This document shows positions 9,604 through 20,300 of a stretch of DNA of 64,000 bases, in pieces. The position numbers and the translations under genes were made by a program. This DNA is from an uncultured Lachnospiraceae bacterium. Lineage in GTDB: Bacteria; Bacillota; Clostridia; Lachnospirales; Lachnospiraceae. The notes beneath the pieces are model-generated. The model worked only from the letters and a program-made list of their open reading frames with translations. It was not told the origin of the DNA and did not search any database. Each line of letters opens with the position of its first letter. The stretch's first letter is position 1. Location: the NCBI GenBank assembly GCA_947177165.1, contig CAMWTP010000004.1, positions 1 through 64,000 of the forward strand, given 5' to 3'.

Positions 9604-10863
9604 CTACCAAAATACATGATTTCCGATGACCAGACCATCCCTGCCGTTGTTTCTGCGGAAATGAAGTGCATCACCGACATTGCAGACTCCGTTAATCGCT
9701 TCCTGAGCCGCCTGGATGCAGGATGCTTTGGTTGTCTTGTTTAGGATCAGCGACTCCATACGTCCTCCTGACGCAGGCACAAACTGTCCTGACGCATAGA
9801 TAACATCTGTAATGTTATCGGGATAGCCGCCGCATCTCACCCGGTTCATAACGACAGCGCCGACAGCCACCTGTCCCTCGTAGGGTTCGCCGCCTGCTTC
9901 ACACTGAATCAGCGCCGCAAGAATCTCCAGCTCTGATGCGGATGCAATCACTGCTTCCTTCTGCTCTACCTTCTTTGCCGCTTCTGCAGCTACTCTTGCG
10001 CGCTCCGCTTCCTCTCTCGCCCTGATTGCTGCCATGGATTCAGCCGTGTCGATTCCAAACTCAACCCTGACATACTCCGCTGCCACAAATCCCGTCTCGC
10101 CCTCATAGCTGACTCTCACCCAGTCACCTTCCTCGGAGATTGCCTCCACTGCCTGACCATTCGCGAGAAGTCCGACAATACCGGCATCCAGACTGGGCTC
10201 TTTTCTGACCCTGAGTGTCTCTGTCTCAGAGTATGCGGTGAGAACGCCCACATCCCTGGCAAGCTCCTCCGCTTCCTTTCCAAAATAAAGATATTGATTC
10301 TTAATCCATCCGGTAACGTCACCGGACTTTATTTTTGTCCATTCATCATTTTTCTCTAAAACATCTCCGCCGCAATCCTTGTAAAGAATGCCGACCTTCT
10401 CAGAATCCTGGTCAGCCTCCAGCCTGATATTGACATACTCATTGACTCTGGCCATTACAAGTGTTGACTCTGGCTGTATCTGAGGCTGCAGCACCATCAT
10501 CGCCTTCGCGAATTTAGACATTGCCTCGCCCTTTGTTGAAACATGTGTCTCTGAATTGTTTGCAATCAATCCATTTGCATCTGAAGCATCTGAGTTCACT
10601 ACCTTTGCTAAACTTCCGTCCGGGATCTCTGCACTCAGAATATCTACATCCAGAATATCTGCCGCCCCCGCCGTTATTGTTGTCTGATTCCTGTTCTCCG
10701 CTGAATTCATCTTGTCTGATGTGGTTTCCTGTTTTTTGTCTGTGTGATCCATCAGCCTCACCTGCGTATCTGCTGCCTGTGTGTTGAATGGAATAGACGC
10801 AAACGCGGTCGTAACTGCTGTTATGCACAACAGATATTTCCACTTTTTACAATTTGTCTTCAT
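9604..10863 (-). CDS. secreted SH3-domain cell-wall hydrolase (SleB/CwlJ type)
   Basis: A 419-residue exported protein: Sec signal peptide (about residues 1-32), a Ser/Asp-rich linker, two SH3b domains (about 135-185 and 210-260) that would bind cell wall, an Ala/Glu/Arg coiled segment, and a C-terminal Hydrolase_2 domain (IQCEAGGEPYEGQVAVGAVV ... ending in GNHVFW) of the SleB/CwlJ family. The Glu in CEAGGEP matches the family's catalytic glutamate. SleB relatives degrade spore cortex; with SH3b domains, a role in vegetative wall turnover is equally possible. I choose the ATG at 10863 because GGAG lies seven bases before it. Confidence 0.9.
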   Translation of the reverse strand: MKTNCKKWKYLLCITAVTTAFASIPFNTQAADTQVRLMDHTDKKQETTSDKMNSAENRNQTTITAGAADILDVDILSAEIPDGSLAKVVNSDASDANGLIANNSETHVSTKGEAMSKFAKAMMVLQPQIQPESTLVMARVNEYVNIRLEADQDSEKVGILYKDCGGDVLEKNDEWTKIKSGDVTGWIKNQYLYFGKEAEELARDVGVLTAYSETETLRVRKEPSLDAGIVGLLANGQAVEAISEEGDWVRVSYEGETGFVAAEYVRVEFGIDTAESMAAIRAREEAERARVAAEAAKKVEQKEAVIASASELEILAALIQCEAGGEPYEGQVAVGAVVMNRVRCGGYPDNITDVIYASGQFVPASGGRMESLILNKTTKASCIQAAQEAINGVCNVGDALHFRRNNGRDGLVIGNHVFW

Positions 10864-10902
10864 AACCTGCTCCATTTCCTGTTATCAATATGTTATCTGT
10901 CC

Positions 10903-10928
10903 GTAATAATTGATTCCTCAATAATTAC
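10903..10928. promoter_or_regulatory. operator-like near-palindrome upstream of the wall hydrolase
   Basis: GTAATAATTGA and TCAATAATTAC face each other over a four-base spacer, 40-65 bases before the hydrolase start. The symmetry and position suggest a dimeric repressor or activator site. No regulator can be named from sequence. Confidence 0.35.
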
Positions 10929-10999
10929 TCTTCTTTTACATTTTATCGACAAATATTACATATTTGTTAACACCTATTACGATTTTATATAATAACAAA

Positions 11000-11028
11000 G
11001 AGTTCTCGACTTGTCAAGTCTCGAACTC
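11000..11028 (-). terminator. hairpin downstream of proC
   Basis: GAGTTC/GAACTC arms with an inner ACTTG/CAAGT stem, followed on the minus strand by TTTGTTATT. It lies 42 bases after the proC stop and is probably its terminator, although the inner loop is tight and the U-run is interrupted. Confidence 0.5.
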
Positions 11029-11069
11029 CCGTTTTTAAAAATATATCACTATTCTATTCCGCATATCCT

Positions 11070-11882
11070 CTACATGTTCCTTGATTTCTTCACACATGCA
11101 TCGATCGCATCAATCACCGCAGCGCGCATTCCTTTCTCCTCCAGCACCCTGACTGCCTCGATCGTCGTGCCTGCCGGTGAGCACACCATATCCTTGAGCT
11201 CGCCCGGGTGCATGCCGGTCCCGAGCACCATCTTCGCGCTGCCAAGCACAGACTGTGCCGCAAACTCATACGCCTGCTTTCTCGGCATTCCTGCCATAAC
11301 TGCCGCGTCCGCCATCGCCTCGATGAACATAAACACGTACGCCGGAGCGCTTCCCGCCACGCCGATAAAGGCATCCATCAGCCGTTCCGGAAGAATGCTC
11401 GCCTTGCCAAAGCTGTTCATGATCCTGAGCGCAAGCTCCCGGTCACCATCGTAAATTCTCTGGTCAGAAAATGTTTCTTTCAGGCAGATACAGGTACATC
11501 CCTCGCCCACCATCGCGGGCGTATTGGGCATACAGCGTATGATCCTGAGCGTTTTTCCAAATTCATGTTCGATCCAGTCGATCGACTTACCGGCTGCAAT
11601 GGATATCACGAGCGTGTTTTCCCCGTCCACAAGATCCTTAATCCCTGCGATCACCTCTGCCAAAAAGACCGGCTTCACAGCAAGAATCAACACATCCGCC
11701 TGTTTCGCGATGTCCCTGTTGTCCGTCCCGGCAGTGATGCCGTATTTCCCGCTGACCCTGTCCGCCGTCTCCTGTGTCCTGGCAGAGCCTGCGATTTCCT
11801 CCGCCCGAAACGCACCTGTCCCAAGCATCCCCCCGATCATGGCGGTCGCCATATTTCCCAGTCCGATAAAACCTATTTTCAT
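11070..11882 (-). CDS. proC: pyrroline-5-carboxylate reductase
   Basis: Last step of proline synthesis, NAD(P)H-dependent. Rossmann start MKIGFIGLGNMATAMIGGML, the RCMPNTPAMVGEG signature (about residues 115-130) and the C-terminal helical dimer domain with AGTTIEAV are all present in 270 residues. An upstream in-frame extension is ignored because the conserved N-terminus begins at the ATG at 11882. It is downstream of the SpoU methyltransferase gene in the same direction. Confidence 0.94.
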   Translation of the reverse strand: MKIGFIGLGNMATAMIGGMLGTGAFRAEEIAGSARTQETADRVSGKYGITAGTDNRDIAKQADVLILAVKPVFLAEVIAGIKDLVDGENTLVISIAAGKSIDWIEHEFGKTLRIIRCMPNTPAMVGEGCTCICLKETFSDQRIYDGDRELALRIMNSFGKASILPERLMDAFIGVAGSAPAYVFMFIEAMADAAVMAGMPRKQAYEFAAQSVLGSAKMVLGTGMHPGELKDMVCSPAGTTIEAVRVLEEKGMRAAVIDAIDACVKKSRNM

Positions 11883-11964
11883 AATCCTGTACCTTTTCCT
11901 CTCCAGAAGTTCGATATCATCCGACAAAATCTTCCTATTTTATCTTGATATATTTTAATGATTG

Positions 11965-12777
11965 TCACCGCTGTTTTCTGCGCTGCCGCGCCGCCTCATA
12001 CATCAGCACTGCCGCCGCCGCTGCCGCGTTGAGCGACTCGACCTGTCCTGCCATCGGAATCTTTATGTACTGTGACGCCCGCTCCGCCGTCTCACGCCGA
12101 AGCCCTTTTCCCTCATTTCCCACCAGAAATGCGGTCGGCTTCGCGTAGTCCGGCTCATCATAATCCACACTGTCATCGAGGTGCGCCGCATAGACCTGCA
12201 CGCCCTTTTCTTTTAGGAAATCGATCGTCTCACCCATGTTTTCTTCGACAAAAAACGGAACCCTGTATATGGATCCCATCGTTGCCCGGATGACTTTGGG
12301 ATTAAAAATATCCGCCGTCTGTCTTGTCATAATCACACCGTCGACGCCGGCTCCCTCTGCGGCGCGCAGAATCGTCCCCAGATTTCCCGGGTCCTGCAGG
12401 TCCTCGAGAAGCATGAGAAACGGCGCCTTTTGCGAATCTGCCACCCACCTGTCAACACTGTCCATAAGCGTATAGTGCGGCGTGGACAGCACGCAGAGCA
12501 CCCCCTGCGGTGTCTGTGTGTCAGACACCTTCTTGTACACGTCATCCGTGAGCACCTCGTACTGATATTTTTTTAACCGCTCTCTTAATTCCGGGTCATT
12601 CCCGCATCTCTGCAAAAAAGATTCCGACACGTACACTTCCTTGATCCATTTCGCTGGCGCCTCGCGGAACATCCTGACTCCCTCCACGACAAAAAGCTGC
12701 TCTTCCCTGCGCATTTTTGCCTTCTGCACCAGTGCCACAAGTCTTTTCACCCTGCTGTTTGCTGTACTTGATATCAT
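11965..12777 (-). CDS. SpoU/TrmH-family RNA methyltransferase
   Basis: SAM-dependent 2'-O-ribose methyltransferase acting on rRNA or tRNA. The N-terminal substrate-binding domain (FVVEGVRMFREA) is followed by the trefoil-knot SPOUT domain with motif 1 (LQDPGNLGTILRAAEGAG), motif 2 (LVGNEGKGL) and motif 3 (IPMAGQVESLNAAAAAAVLMYE). The 270-residue form is like RlmB/TsnR; the exact target nucleotide cannot be read from sequence. It starts eight bases after the trkA stop, so it is probably cotranscribed. Confidence 0.9.
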   Translation of the reverse strand: MISSTANSRVKRLVALVQKAKMRREEQLFVVEGVRMFREAPAKWIKEVYVSESFLQRCGNDPELRERLKKYQYEVLTDDVYKKVSDTQTPQGVLCVLSTPHYTLMDSVDRWVADSQKAPFLMLLEDLQDPGNLGTILRAAEGAGVDGVIMTRQTADIFNPKVIRATMGSIYRVPFFVEENMGETIDFLKEKGVQVYAAHLDDSVDYDEPDYAKPTAFLVGNEGKGLRRETAERASQYIKIPMAGQVESLNAAAAAAVLMYEAARQRRKQR

Positions 12778-12785
12778 ATCTGAAT

Positions 12786-13481
12786 CTACCGTTTCCTCTC
12801 CGAAGCCGCTTTTGCAAAGTTATATTTGTTCTGCTCTAACAATCGCTCTGCAACCTCATTGCCAGCCATCACCATCAGATGATCCGTCTCCCTGATAATA
12901 TAATCCGCCGCTGGCATGACGCTCATCTGCTCCTCATGCTTTTTCTTAATGCCGAGTATGGAAATCTTGTACTTCGCGGCAATGTCGGACTCCCGAATGC
13001 TCCTGCCAACCCACTCTTTGAGCGGCGGCATCTCATAGATTCCAAAAGCGCCCGGCAGATCAATGTAATCAAAAATGTTGTCAAGACTGTACCGCTCCGC
13101 CCACTTCTCCGCGATATCCTTATCCGGGTATATGACCTCGTCCGCCCCGTTTCTCAACAAAAATTTTGCCTGGATATCCCTGGTTGCCTTGCTGATCACC
13201 CGCTTTGCCCCCAGCTCCTTCACAAGGCTTGTGACCTCGAGACTGCTCTGGAAATTCGTCCCGATGCACACAAACACCACGTCAAAATTCCTGACGCCGA
13301 TGCTCTTTAACACTTCCTCGCTTGTACAGTCGCCGATTCTGGTGCTCGTCGCATAGGGAACCATGTCCTCCAGCTTTTCCTCATTCTCGTCCACGATCAT
13401 GACATCATGACCGTTCTCCAGAAAATTTGCAGCCAGATGATGTCCAAAACGTCCCATTCCTATGATCAATATCGATTTCAT
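12786..13481 (-). CDS. trkA: TrkA-family potassium uptake regulatory subunit (single RCK)
   Basis: Cytoplasmic gating ring of a Trk/Ktr potassium system. A single Rossmann RCK_N domain (ILIIGMGRFGHHLAANFLENG, acidic VDENEE after strand 2) and a C-terminal TrkA_C domain, 231 residues, matching KtrA/KtrC rather than the double-length E. coli TrkA. It lies directly downstream of the trkH-like channel gene (77-bp gap), which supports the pairing. Confidence 0.92.
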   Translation of the reverse strand: MKSILIIGMGRFGHHLAANFLENGHDVMIVDENEEKLEDMVPYATSTRIGDCTSEEVLKSIGVRNFDVVFVCIGTNFQSSLEVTSLVKELGAKRVISKATRDIQAKFLLRNGADEVIYPDKDIAEKWAERYSLDNIFDYIDLPGAFGIYEMPPLKEWVGRSIRESDIAAKYKISILGIKKKHEEQMSVMPAADYIIRETDHLMVMAGNEVAERLLEQNKYNFAKAASERKR

Positions 13482-13558
13482 TCTCTACCTCCTCTGCGGG
13501 ATACAGAAGTTCTTTGCGAGACAGCCTCTGCCGTGAGCAATCAGAACTTCTTATCGCA

Positions 13559-14917
13559 TTACCCTACAATAATCTTCTCCTGCGGCCGCCGTACAGATGC
13601 CGAACTGTTCTTCTGTGCGAAAATCAATGCAAAAGAGAGGCTCCCCAGCCGCCCGCAGTACATCAGCACTATAATAATAGCGCGTGATATTATATTGAGA
13701 TCCCTCGTGATACCCACCGTCATTCCGGCTGTTCCAATCGCCGAAAGCACCTCAAACAGCACGTCCTCAAAGTTCAATAACGGCTGTAATGTCATAATGA
13801 TGATTGTCGCCGTGATTGTCAGTGTCGAGTTGATGATCACCACCGCATTCGCCTTCTTCACCACCTCGTCAGTCAGACGCCTTCCAAAGAGATTGATGTC
13901 CTCCCTGTTCAGCACCATCGCCACCGCATAGAACAATAGCACGACCATCGAGGTCGTCTTGACGCCGCCGGCTGTGGAGCCCGGACTGCCCCCGATAAAC
14001 ATCATAACCATTGTTATGATCTTGCCGGAATTGGACAATGCCGCCGTGTCAACAGAATTAAAGCCTGCTGTCCTCGGCGTGACGGAGGAGAACAGCGCTC
14101 CCAGAAATTTCTCGAGCGGACTCATGCCCGCAAAAGCCGCCTGGTCCTCTGTGATCAGAAACAGGACTGTTCCCATGACTGTCAGAAACAATGTCGTCGT
14201 GATCACGATCTTGCTGTGCAGCAGATATTTTCTAAAATGCCATTTATGCCGCATGACATCATCCCACACGATAAAACCGATACCGCCCACAAGAATCAAT
14301 GTCACGACAACGAGGTTGACAACGACATCTCCCTCAAATGCGACAAGCGAGGAATACGCCTCATTCACCCCCATCAGGTCAAATCCGCCATTGCAGAACG
14401 CGGAGACCGCATGAAAGACCGAAAAATAAATCCCTCTCACAGCGCCGAACTGCGGTACAAACCTGCATGCCAACAGCACCGCGCCCAATCCTTCGATGCA
14501 GAGCGCCCCCTGCACGATTTTCTTAACGAGACGGACAACACCTGCTATTTCAAGCGTGTTGACACTCTCCTGAAGCTGTTCCCGCTCCTTCAGCCCGATG
14601 CGCTTCTTGAGCAGCACTGAAATGTAGGCACCGATTGTCATAAATCCCAGACCGCCCACCTGTATCAGCCCCAGTATGACAAGCTGTCCAAAGATTGTCC
14701 AGTTCTGATACGTGTCCGCGACGACAAGCCCGGTGACACAGGTCGCGGATGTAGCTGTGAACAGCGAATTGAGCCATGAGCCATGACCTGATTTATTGGC
14801 AGCTGGCAGTGTGAGCAGAATTGTGCCCAGCAGTATAATCAACGCAAAACCAGATGCAATCTGCCTTGTTGTCGATTTTTTTGCTTTTGGCTTCTTATTA
14901 TTCCATTCTAATATCAT
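13559..14917 (-). CDS. trkH: TrkH/KtrB-family potassium channel subunit
   Basis: Membrane subunit for K+ (or Na+-coupled K+) uptake. 452 residues with about eight to ten membrane segments and four pore-loop repeats; the first, TSATCVTGLVV, and the fourth-repeat GTAGMTVGIT region carry the selectivity glycines. The cytoplasmic N-terminus is Lys-rich. The trkA-like regulator follows immediately. Confidence 0.92.
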   Translation of the reverse strand: MILEWNNKKPKAKKSTTRQIASGFALIILLGTILLTLPAANKSGHGSWLNSLFTATSATCVTGLVVADTYQNWTIFGQLVILGLIQVGGLGFMTIGAYISVLLKKRIGLKEREQLQESVNTLEIAGVVRLVKKIVQGALCIEGLGAVLLACRFVPQFGAVRGIYFSVFHAVSAFCNGGFDLMGVNEAYSSLVAFEGDVVVNLVVVTLILVGGIGFIVWDDVMRHKWHFRKYLLHSKIVITTTLFLTVMGTVLFLITEDQAAFAGMSPLEKFLGALFSSVTPRTAGFNSVDTAALSNSGKIITMVMMFIGGSPGSTAGGVKTTSMVVLLFYAVAMVLNREDINLFGRRLTDEVVKKANAVVIINSTLTITATIIIMTLQPLLNFEDVLFEVLSAIGTAGMTVGITRDLNIISRAIIIVLMYCGRLGSLSFALIFAQKNSSASVRRPQEKIIVG

Positions 14918-15143
14918 GATATTTCTTATCCTTTTATTTGAGATATCGTAAAACTTCCTGTTTAAACCAAACTTTATTATATCACTTTTCGTACAGAAAA
15001 CAATCTGTAAATTATGAATATCCGCTCACCCCGTGAAATGTCACGGCATCCTCTGCGATAATCGGCAAATAAACCCTGACTGCTATGGCATACAGGCAGC
15101 ACATATTATATGATAAATATATGGTATCTGTGCAGCGGCAGCC

Positions 15144-16040
15144 ATGATATGTATGTTCATCCTACTGTTCTCGTCAGATGGATATGCCAAAAGCATGATC
15201 AACAGTGCATTTCAGGCAATTGAAAACCTCATTCAGATAAGAGGCAGCTACAGCTCCTACGCCACAAGCGTCAATCAGACTGTGACAAGCGGAGATTTAT
15301 CGGTGACAATCTCCGAGGTATACTGCGACGGAATCAATCTCTTTGTCTCCTATATTGTCGAGAGCAGGAAAGGGTTTTCATCCTATTCAGAAAACTATGC
15401 GGACTATATTCAGCTCGACTATGAAAAGCTCGATGGCATCCGATGTGGTGATGAAGTTTATCAACTAAATGATTTTGGTACTGCCGGACTCGAAGGCGAA
15501 TATCTTGATGCGTATACTTTTGCCGGGATTGAGGCTTATTCTCTGGAAGGCAAACCATTTCCTGAAAAATTTGATCTCGAAATCTCCATCAGCAGATTTA
15601 TACCAGAAATCTCCTTTGGACAAAATCCATTTCAAAAAAATGGAATCAGGGGACGCTGGAGTTTTGACATCCCTGTCACTGTAAATTCGGCCGATATCCA
15701 GACAATAGAGGTCCAGGCTGAACATCATGGGCATACCATTGATAAGGTTCTTGTATCACCAATTATGATTACGATTTATACGTCATACCCTGATATTTAT
15801 TTCAACACGGTTCACTATGATGTAATCTGTTACACGAATACCGGGACAGAAATGATTCTTGGAGAAGGGCTATTTTTTCTTAACACCGGAATCACCAGAA
15901 TCCCACGTGAAAATGTCGTTGATAACCTTGAAATTTTTGTATTTGACCACACTACCCTGACCGGGGAAGGACCTGAGCGATATTCTTACGAAGAATTAAA
16001 GAAACATGCCATTGTAAGCTGTACAATCGATTTGCAATAA
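15144..16040 (+). CDS. DUF4179-like ectodomain protein, apparently 5'-truncated
   Basis: One of the few plus-strand genes here. It starts with a short hydrophobic stretch (AAAMICMFILLFSSDGYAKS) and then an extracellular-type domain (NQTVTSGDLSVTISEVYCDG ... LFVSYIVES) resembling the DUF4179 region of anti-sigma-factor-like membrane proteins. In that family a cytoplasmic domain and a full membrane helix normally precede this region, and a sigma-factor gene lies next to it; neither is present. The frame hits TAA at 15114, and no good ribosome binding site precedes the ATG. I infer a remnant or a novel short form; the rest of the frame is intact. Confidence 0.6.
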   Translation: MICMFILLFSSDGYAKSMINSAFQAIENLIQIRGSYSSYATSVNQTVTSGDLSVTISEVYCDGINLFVSYIVESRKGFSSYSENYADYIQLDYEKLDGIRCGDEVYQLNDFGTAGLEGEYLDAYTFAGIEAYSLEGKPFPEKFDLEISISRFIPEISFGQNPFQKNGIRGRWSFDIPVTVNSADIQTIEVQAEHHGHTIDKVLVSPIMITIYTSYPDIYFNTVHYDVICYTNTGTEMILGEGLFFLNTGITRIPRENVVDNLEIFVFDHTTLTGEGPERYSYEELKKHAIVSCTIDLQ

Positions 16041-16071
16041 GAGAAAGAAAGAGCGTACGCTATCAATTTTT

Positions 16072-16109
16072 GAAGAGGTCATGCAGCGTTATTACTGCAT
16101 GACCTCTTC
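16072..16109. terminator. perfect 15-bp hairpin between convergent genes
   Basis: GAAGAGGTCATGCAG pairs perfectly with CTGCATGACCTCTTC over an eight-base loop, 32 bases after the DUF4179-like stop and 43 bases from the pfkA stop. It lacks a clear U-run on either strand, so it may act as a bidirectional transcript-end structure. Confidence 0.6.
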
Positions 16110-16151
16110 ATATTACAGACAACCTGTCTTCGCATTTTTCTCTTTTCGTCT

Positions 16152-17126
16152 TTATTGTGACAATTTCCTGCAGATCTCAAACTGATACTCATCGATCGAC
16201 TTCTTCATATTGAGCGCCTCCTCAATATCGTAGTCCACAAACGCGCCGTGCTTGTAAGCGACAACTCTGTTTGACTTGCCTTCGCAGAGAATATCAGCCG
16301 CATAAGCGCCCATGATCGACGCGTAGAACCTGTCCTTACAGGTCGGATTGCCACCGCGCTGCAGATATCCAAGAATGGTCGCGCGCGTCTCCACACCAGT
16401 AGCCGCCTCGATTCGTCTCGCCATCGAGGTGGAATGTCCGATACCCTCGGCATTGATGATAATGTGATGGGTCTTGCCCTTCTTTCTGCTCCGAACGATA
16501 TTGTTGATCAGCTCCTGCTCATCATAATCATACTTTTCAGGAATCAGAATGTCCTCGGCTCCGTTTGCGACACCTGTCCAGAGTGCGATGTACCCGGCAT
16601 GTCTACCCATAACTTCTATGATGGAGCACCTCTCATGGGAAGAAGAGGTATCTCTTACTTTGTCGATGGCCTGCATCGCTGTGTTGATCGCTGTATCAAA
16701 TCCAATCGTGTACTCTGTACACGCAATATCGAGGTCGATCGTGCCCGGCACGCCGACTGTGTTGATGCCATGTCTCGCAAGTCCCTGCGCACCTCTGTAG
16801 GATCCGTCCCCGCCGATTACCACAAGACCGTCTATCCCATGCTTGTGACAGATCTCCGCTGCCATCTGCTGTATATTCTCCTCCTTAAATTCAAGACATC
16901 TCGCTGTACCGAGAATCGTACCACCCTTCTGAATGATATCCGCCACACTGAACGCCTCCATGTCAACGATCTCCTCGTTGAGCAGTCCCATGTAGCCGCG
17001 CTTGATACCCTTTACCTTCACATTGTTTGTCAGAGCCTTTCTCACCACTGCACGCAGTGCAGCGTTCATTCCCGGCGCGTCTCCCCCGCTTGTCAATACA
17101 CCTATCGTCTTGATCTCTTTTGACAT
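16152..17126 (-). CDS. pfkA: ATP-dependent 6-phosphofructokinase
   Basis: Commits fructose-6-phosphate to glycolysis. 324 residues with TSGGDAPGMNAALRAVVR at the N-terminus, GGDGSYRGA (the Gly form indicates ATP, not pyrophosphate) and MGRHAGYIA. The catalytic loop reads PGTIDLDI, with Leu where most enzymes have Asn (TIDNDI); both aspartates are kept. I recall the same variant in Lachnospiraceae relatives. The ATG at 17126 has AGGAGG nine bases upstream. It follows dnaE, a common gene order. Confidence 0.95.
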   Translation of the reverse strand: MSKEIKTIGVLTSGGDAPGMNAALRAVVRKALTNNVKVKGIKRGYMGLLNEEIVDMEAFSVADIIQKGGTILGTARCLEFKEENIQQMAAEICHKHGIDGLVVIGGDGSYRGAQGLARHGINTVGVPGTIDLDIACTEYTIGFDTAINTAMQAIDKVRDTSSSHERCSIIEVMGRHAGYIALWTGVANGAEDILIPEKYDYDEQELINNIVRSRKKGKTHHIIINAEGIGHSTSMARRIEAATGVETRATILGYLQRGGNPTCKDRFYASIMGAYAADILCEGKSNRVVAYKHGAFVDYDIEEALNMKKSIDEYQFEICRKLSQ

Positions 17127-17336
17127 CTCATTATACCTCCTATACAATATCTGCCAACGCACAAAAAGCAGCGGCAGTCCTCTTATTTATATCATTAACA
17201 AATTTTTTTCTAAAATGATTGTACGCTTTTTTTTACAAGAATACAATACTCTTTGACAAAAAAATATCAGATTGAACAATCAAAAATCGCGCTGTGTCCG
17301 CCAAAATCAGACGGCGCAAACGGCATCTGCCGCCTG

Positions 17337-20300
17337 TCAGCTCACCACCCTGACATTCTCCTCCCCAAACAAACCGCGCAATTTGTCCAGAACGGTGCTG
17401 TCCGCCTTGATGTTCCGGTTGGGCGGCAGTGTCTTTTTCTGACGTGTTTCTTCTATATATATAATGACATTGTCGATTCCCTCCGAGTCATAAATCGCAT
17501 TGAAGAGTTCCGCTTCCTTATTAATATAGGTATTCATGTCCGGGAATTTGAGCCACACTTTCCTTGGTATCTCGTCAAAGGAAGTAATACCCTCACAGAT
17601 CAGCTTGCCGTCACGCTCGTCCTCCACCTGCACCCTGCCTTCGATAAACACCTTGCTTTCCTCGAGAAGCTTAGATGAGTACTTCTCATATGCATTTGGA
17701 AACACAACAACCTCTATGCTGCCCACGAGATCTTCGACTGTGAGAAACGCCATAATCTTATCCTGCTTGGTGTACTTGATCTTCTTGTCCATGATCATGC
17801 CGCCGACCGTAGCCCTGCTGCCATCCTGCACATGTGTCAGCCCGGTCTCCTCATCGAGATAAAAATCCGAGGTCCTGGCAGTGATCCGCTTCTCCCACAC
17901 ATCCTGATATTCCTGCATCGGGTGTCCGCTGACATAGAAGCCCAGCACTTCTTTTTCAAAGCTCAGTAGCAGCTCTTTCTCATACTCCCCGACATCGGGC
18001 ATCTTGATTTCCAGCTCCTTTTTATCCTCCTCCGAGACGATGTCAAAGAGCGACATCTGACCAGCAGTCACACCGCGCTTGCTGTGCGTGATGCTGTCAA
18101 GGATCGTCGCATAGACACTCATCAGCTGCTTCCTGGTCGCGCCAAAGCTGTCAAAAGCACCTGCCTTGATAAAATTCTCAATCGCGCGCTTATTGACATC
18201 CGCGTTCTGTGTCCTTTCGATAAAGTCCTTGATATCCTGATAGTTTCCATGTGCCTTCCGCTCCGCGACAATCTCCTCAATTACGGTTCTTCCCACACTC
18301 TTGATCGCATTCAGCGCATAGCGGATCGCACCGTTCGACACCGAGAATCCGCACTCGCCCTCATTGATATCCGGCGGCAGAATCCGAATCCCCATACTCT
18401 TGCAGACCATAATGTACTCTGACACCTTCGAGGCATTGTCAATGACAGAAGTCAACAGTGCTGCCATAAACTCCACCGGATAGTAATATTTCAGATACGC
18501 CGTCTGGTATGCGACGACCGCATAACAGGCCGCGTGGGATTTGTTAAACGCATATTTTGCAAAATCCATCATCGTCCCGTAGATCTGATCTGCCACTGCC
18601 TCCGAAATGCCGCATGACGCACACCCCGGCACTCCCTCCTCAGGATTGCCGTGCACAAAGTTTTTGCGCTCCTGCTCCATCACGTACGCCTTTTTCTTGC
18701 TCATCGCACGCCGCACGAGATCGCTTCGCCCCAACGTGTATCCGCCGAGGTCCCGCACAATCTGCATGACCTGCTCCTGGTAGACGATACAGCCATATGT
18801 AGGCGCTAAAATCGGCTCAAGCTGCGGACAGGCGTACGTGACTGCAGCATGATTATTTTTTCCTTTGATATATGCCGGAATGAAATCCATGGGGCCCGGA
18901 CGGTAGAGGGAGATTCCGGCAATGACATCCTCCAGATTCTGCGGTTTCAGCTCCTTCATAAAGTTCTTCATGCCCTGACTTTCCAGCTGGAACACACCGT
19001 CCGTCTTTCCCGTTCCGAGGGATGTGAGCACCTTCTTGTCATCATAGTCAATGTTATCCACATCAATATGAATTCCCGTCGTCTTTTCCACATTGTCCAC
19101 TGCATCCTTGATGACAGTCAGCGTCCGGAGCCCCAAAAAATCCATTTTCAGCAGCCCAAGCTCCTCGATTGTGGTCATGGTAAACTGTGTCGTGATCGCA
19201 CCGTCACTTCCGCGCGACAGCGGTACAAACTCATCCGCAGGCTTCTGGCAGATCACGACTCCCGCCGCGTGCATGGACGTATGGCGCGGGAGACCTTCCA
19301 GCCTTAAGCACATGTCAATCAGATAGTGAACTTTTTCATCCTCTTTGTAAAGAGAGCGAAACTCCGGGTTCATCTCCAACGCGCGCGTGATGCTCGCTGG
19401 CGCATTGCCATCATATGGTATCATCTTAGCAATCCCGTCAACATAGTTATACGCAAGATCAAGTGCGCGCCCGACATCGCGGATGACAGCCTTTGCCGCC
19501 ATCGTACCAAAGGTTACAATCTGCACCACCTTGTCATGTCCGTATTTTTCACTGACATAGTCAATGACCTCCTGCCGCCGCTCGTAGCAGAAGTCAATAT
19601 CGATATCCGGCATGGATACACGCTCTGGATTCAGGAAACGCTCAAACAGCAGACTGTAGCGAATCGGATCGATATTCGTGATGTGCAGGCAGTACGAAAC
19701 GATGCTTCCCGCCGCCGAACCGCGCCCTGGGCCAACCGGAATATCATGCTCCCGCGCCCAGTTGATGAAATCCCACACAATCAGAAAGTAGTCAACATAC
19801 CCCATCTTCTGGATGACACCGAGCTCATAGTCGAGCTTCTCCCTGACCGCACCGTCATCATCGGGATAGCGTTCCGCCAGTCCGTCTGTACAGAGTTTGT
19901 TGAGATAACTCCACGAATCATAACCCTGCGGTACATCAAACTTTGGCAGCTTTGTCACGCCGAATTCAATCTCCACATTGCACCGGTCAGCGATCATCGC
20001 TGTATTGTCAATCGCCTGCTGCGCATAGGGAAAAAGCCCGCGCATCTCCAACTCGCTCTTGACATAGTACTGTCCGCCGTCATAGCGCATCCTGTCCTCG
20101 TCGGAAACCTTTTTCGCGGTCTGGATACAGAGCAGGATATCGTGCGACTGGGCATCCTCCGCGTAAGTGTAATGAATGTCGTTCGTCGCCACTAACGGAA
20201 TATCGAGCTCCTTACTCATGCGCAGAAGCGCTGTGTTGACTGTCCTCTGCTCAGGGATTCCGTGATCCTGCAGCTCAAAGAAATAATTTCCCTTTCCAAA

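Noticed and set aside
11208..11948. 246-codon plus-strand open frame
   Set aside because: Antisense to proC; product rich in His, Arg and Cys as expected for a shadow frame.
19326..20195. 289-codon plus-strand open frame
   Set aside because: Antisense to dnaE and composed of its complementary codons; no binding site or protein-like motifs.
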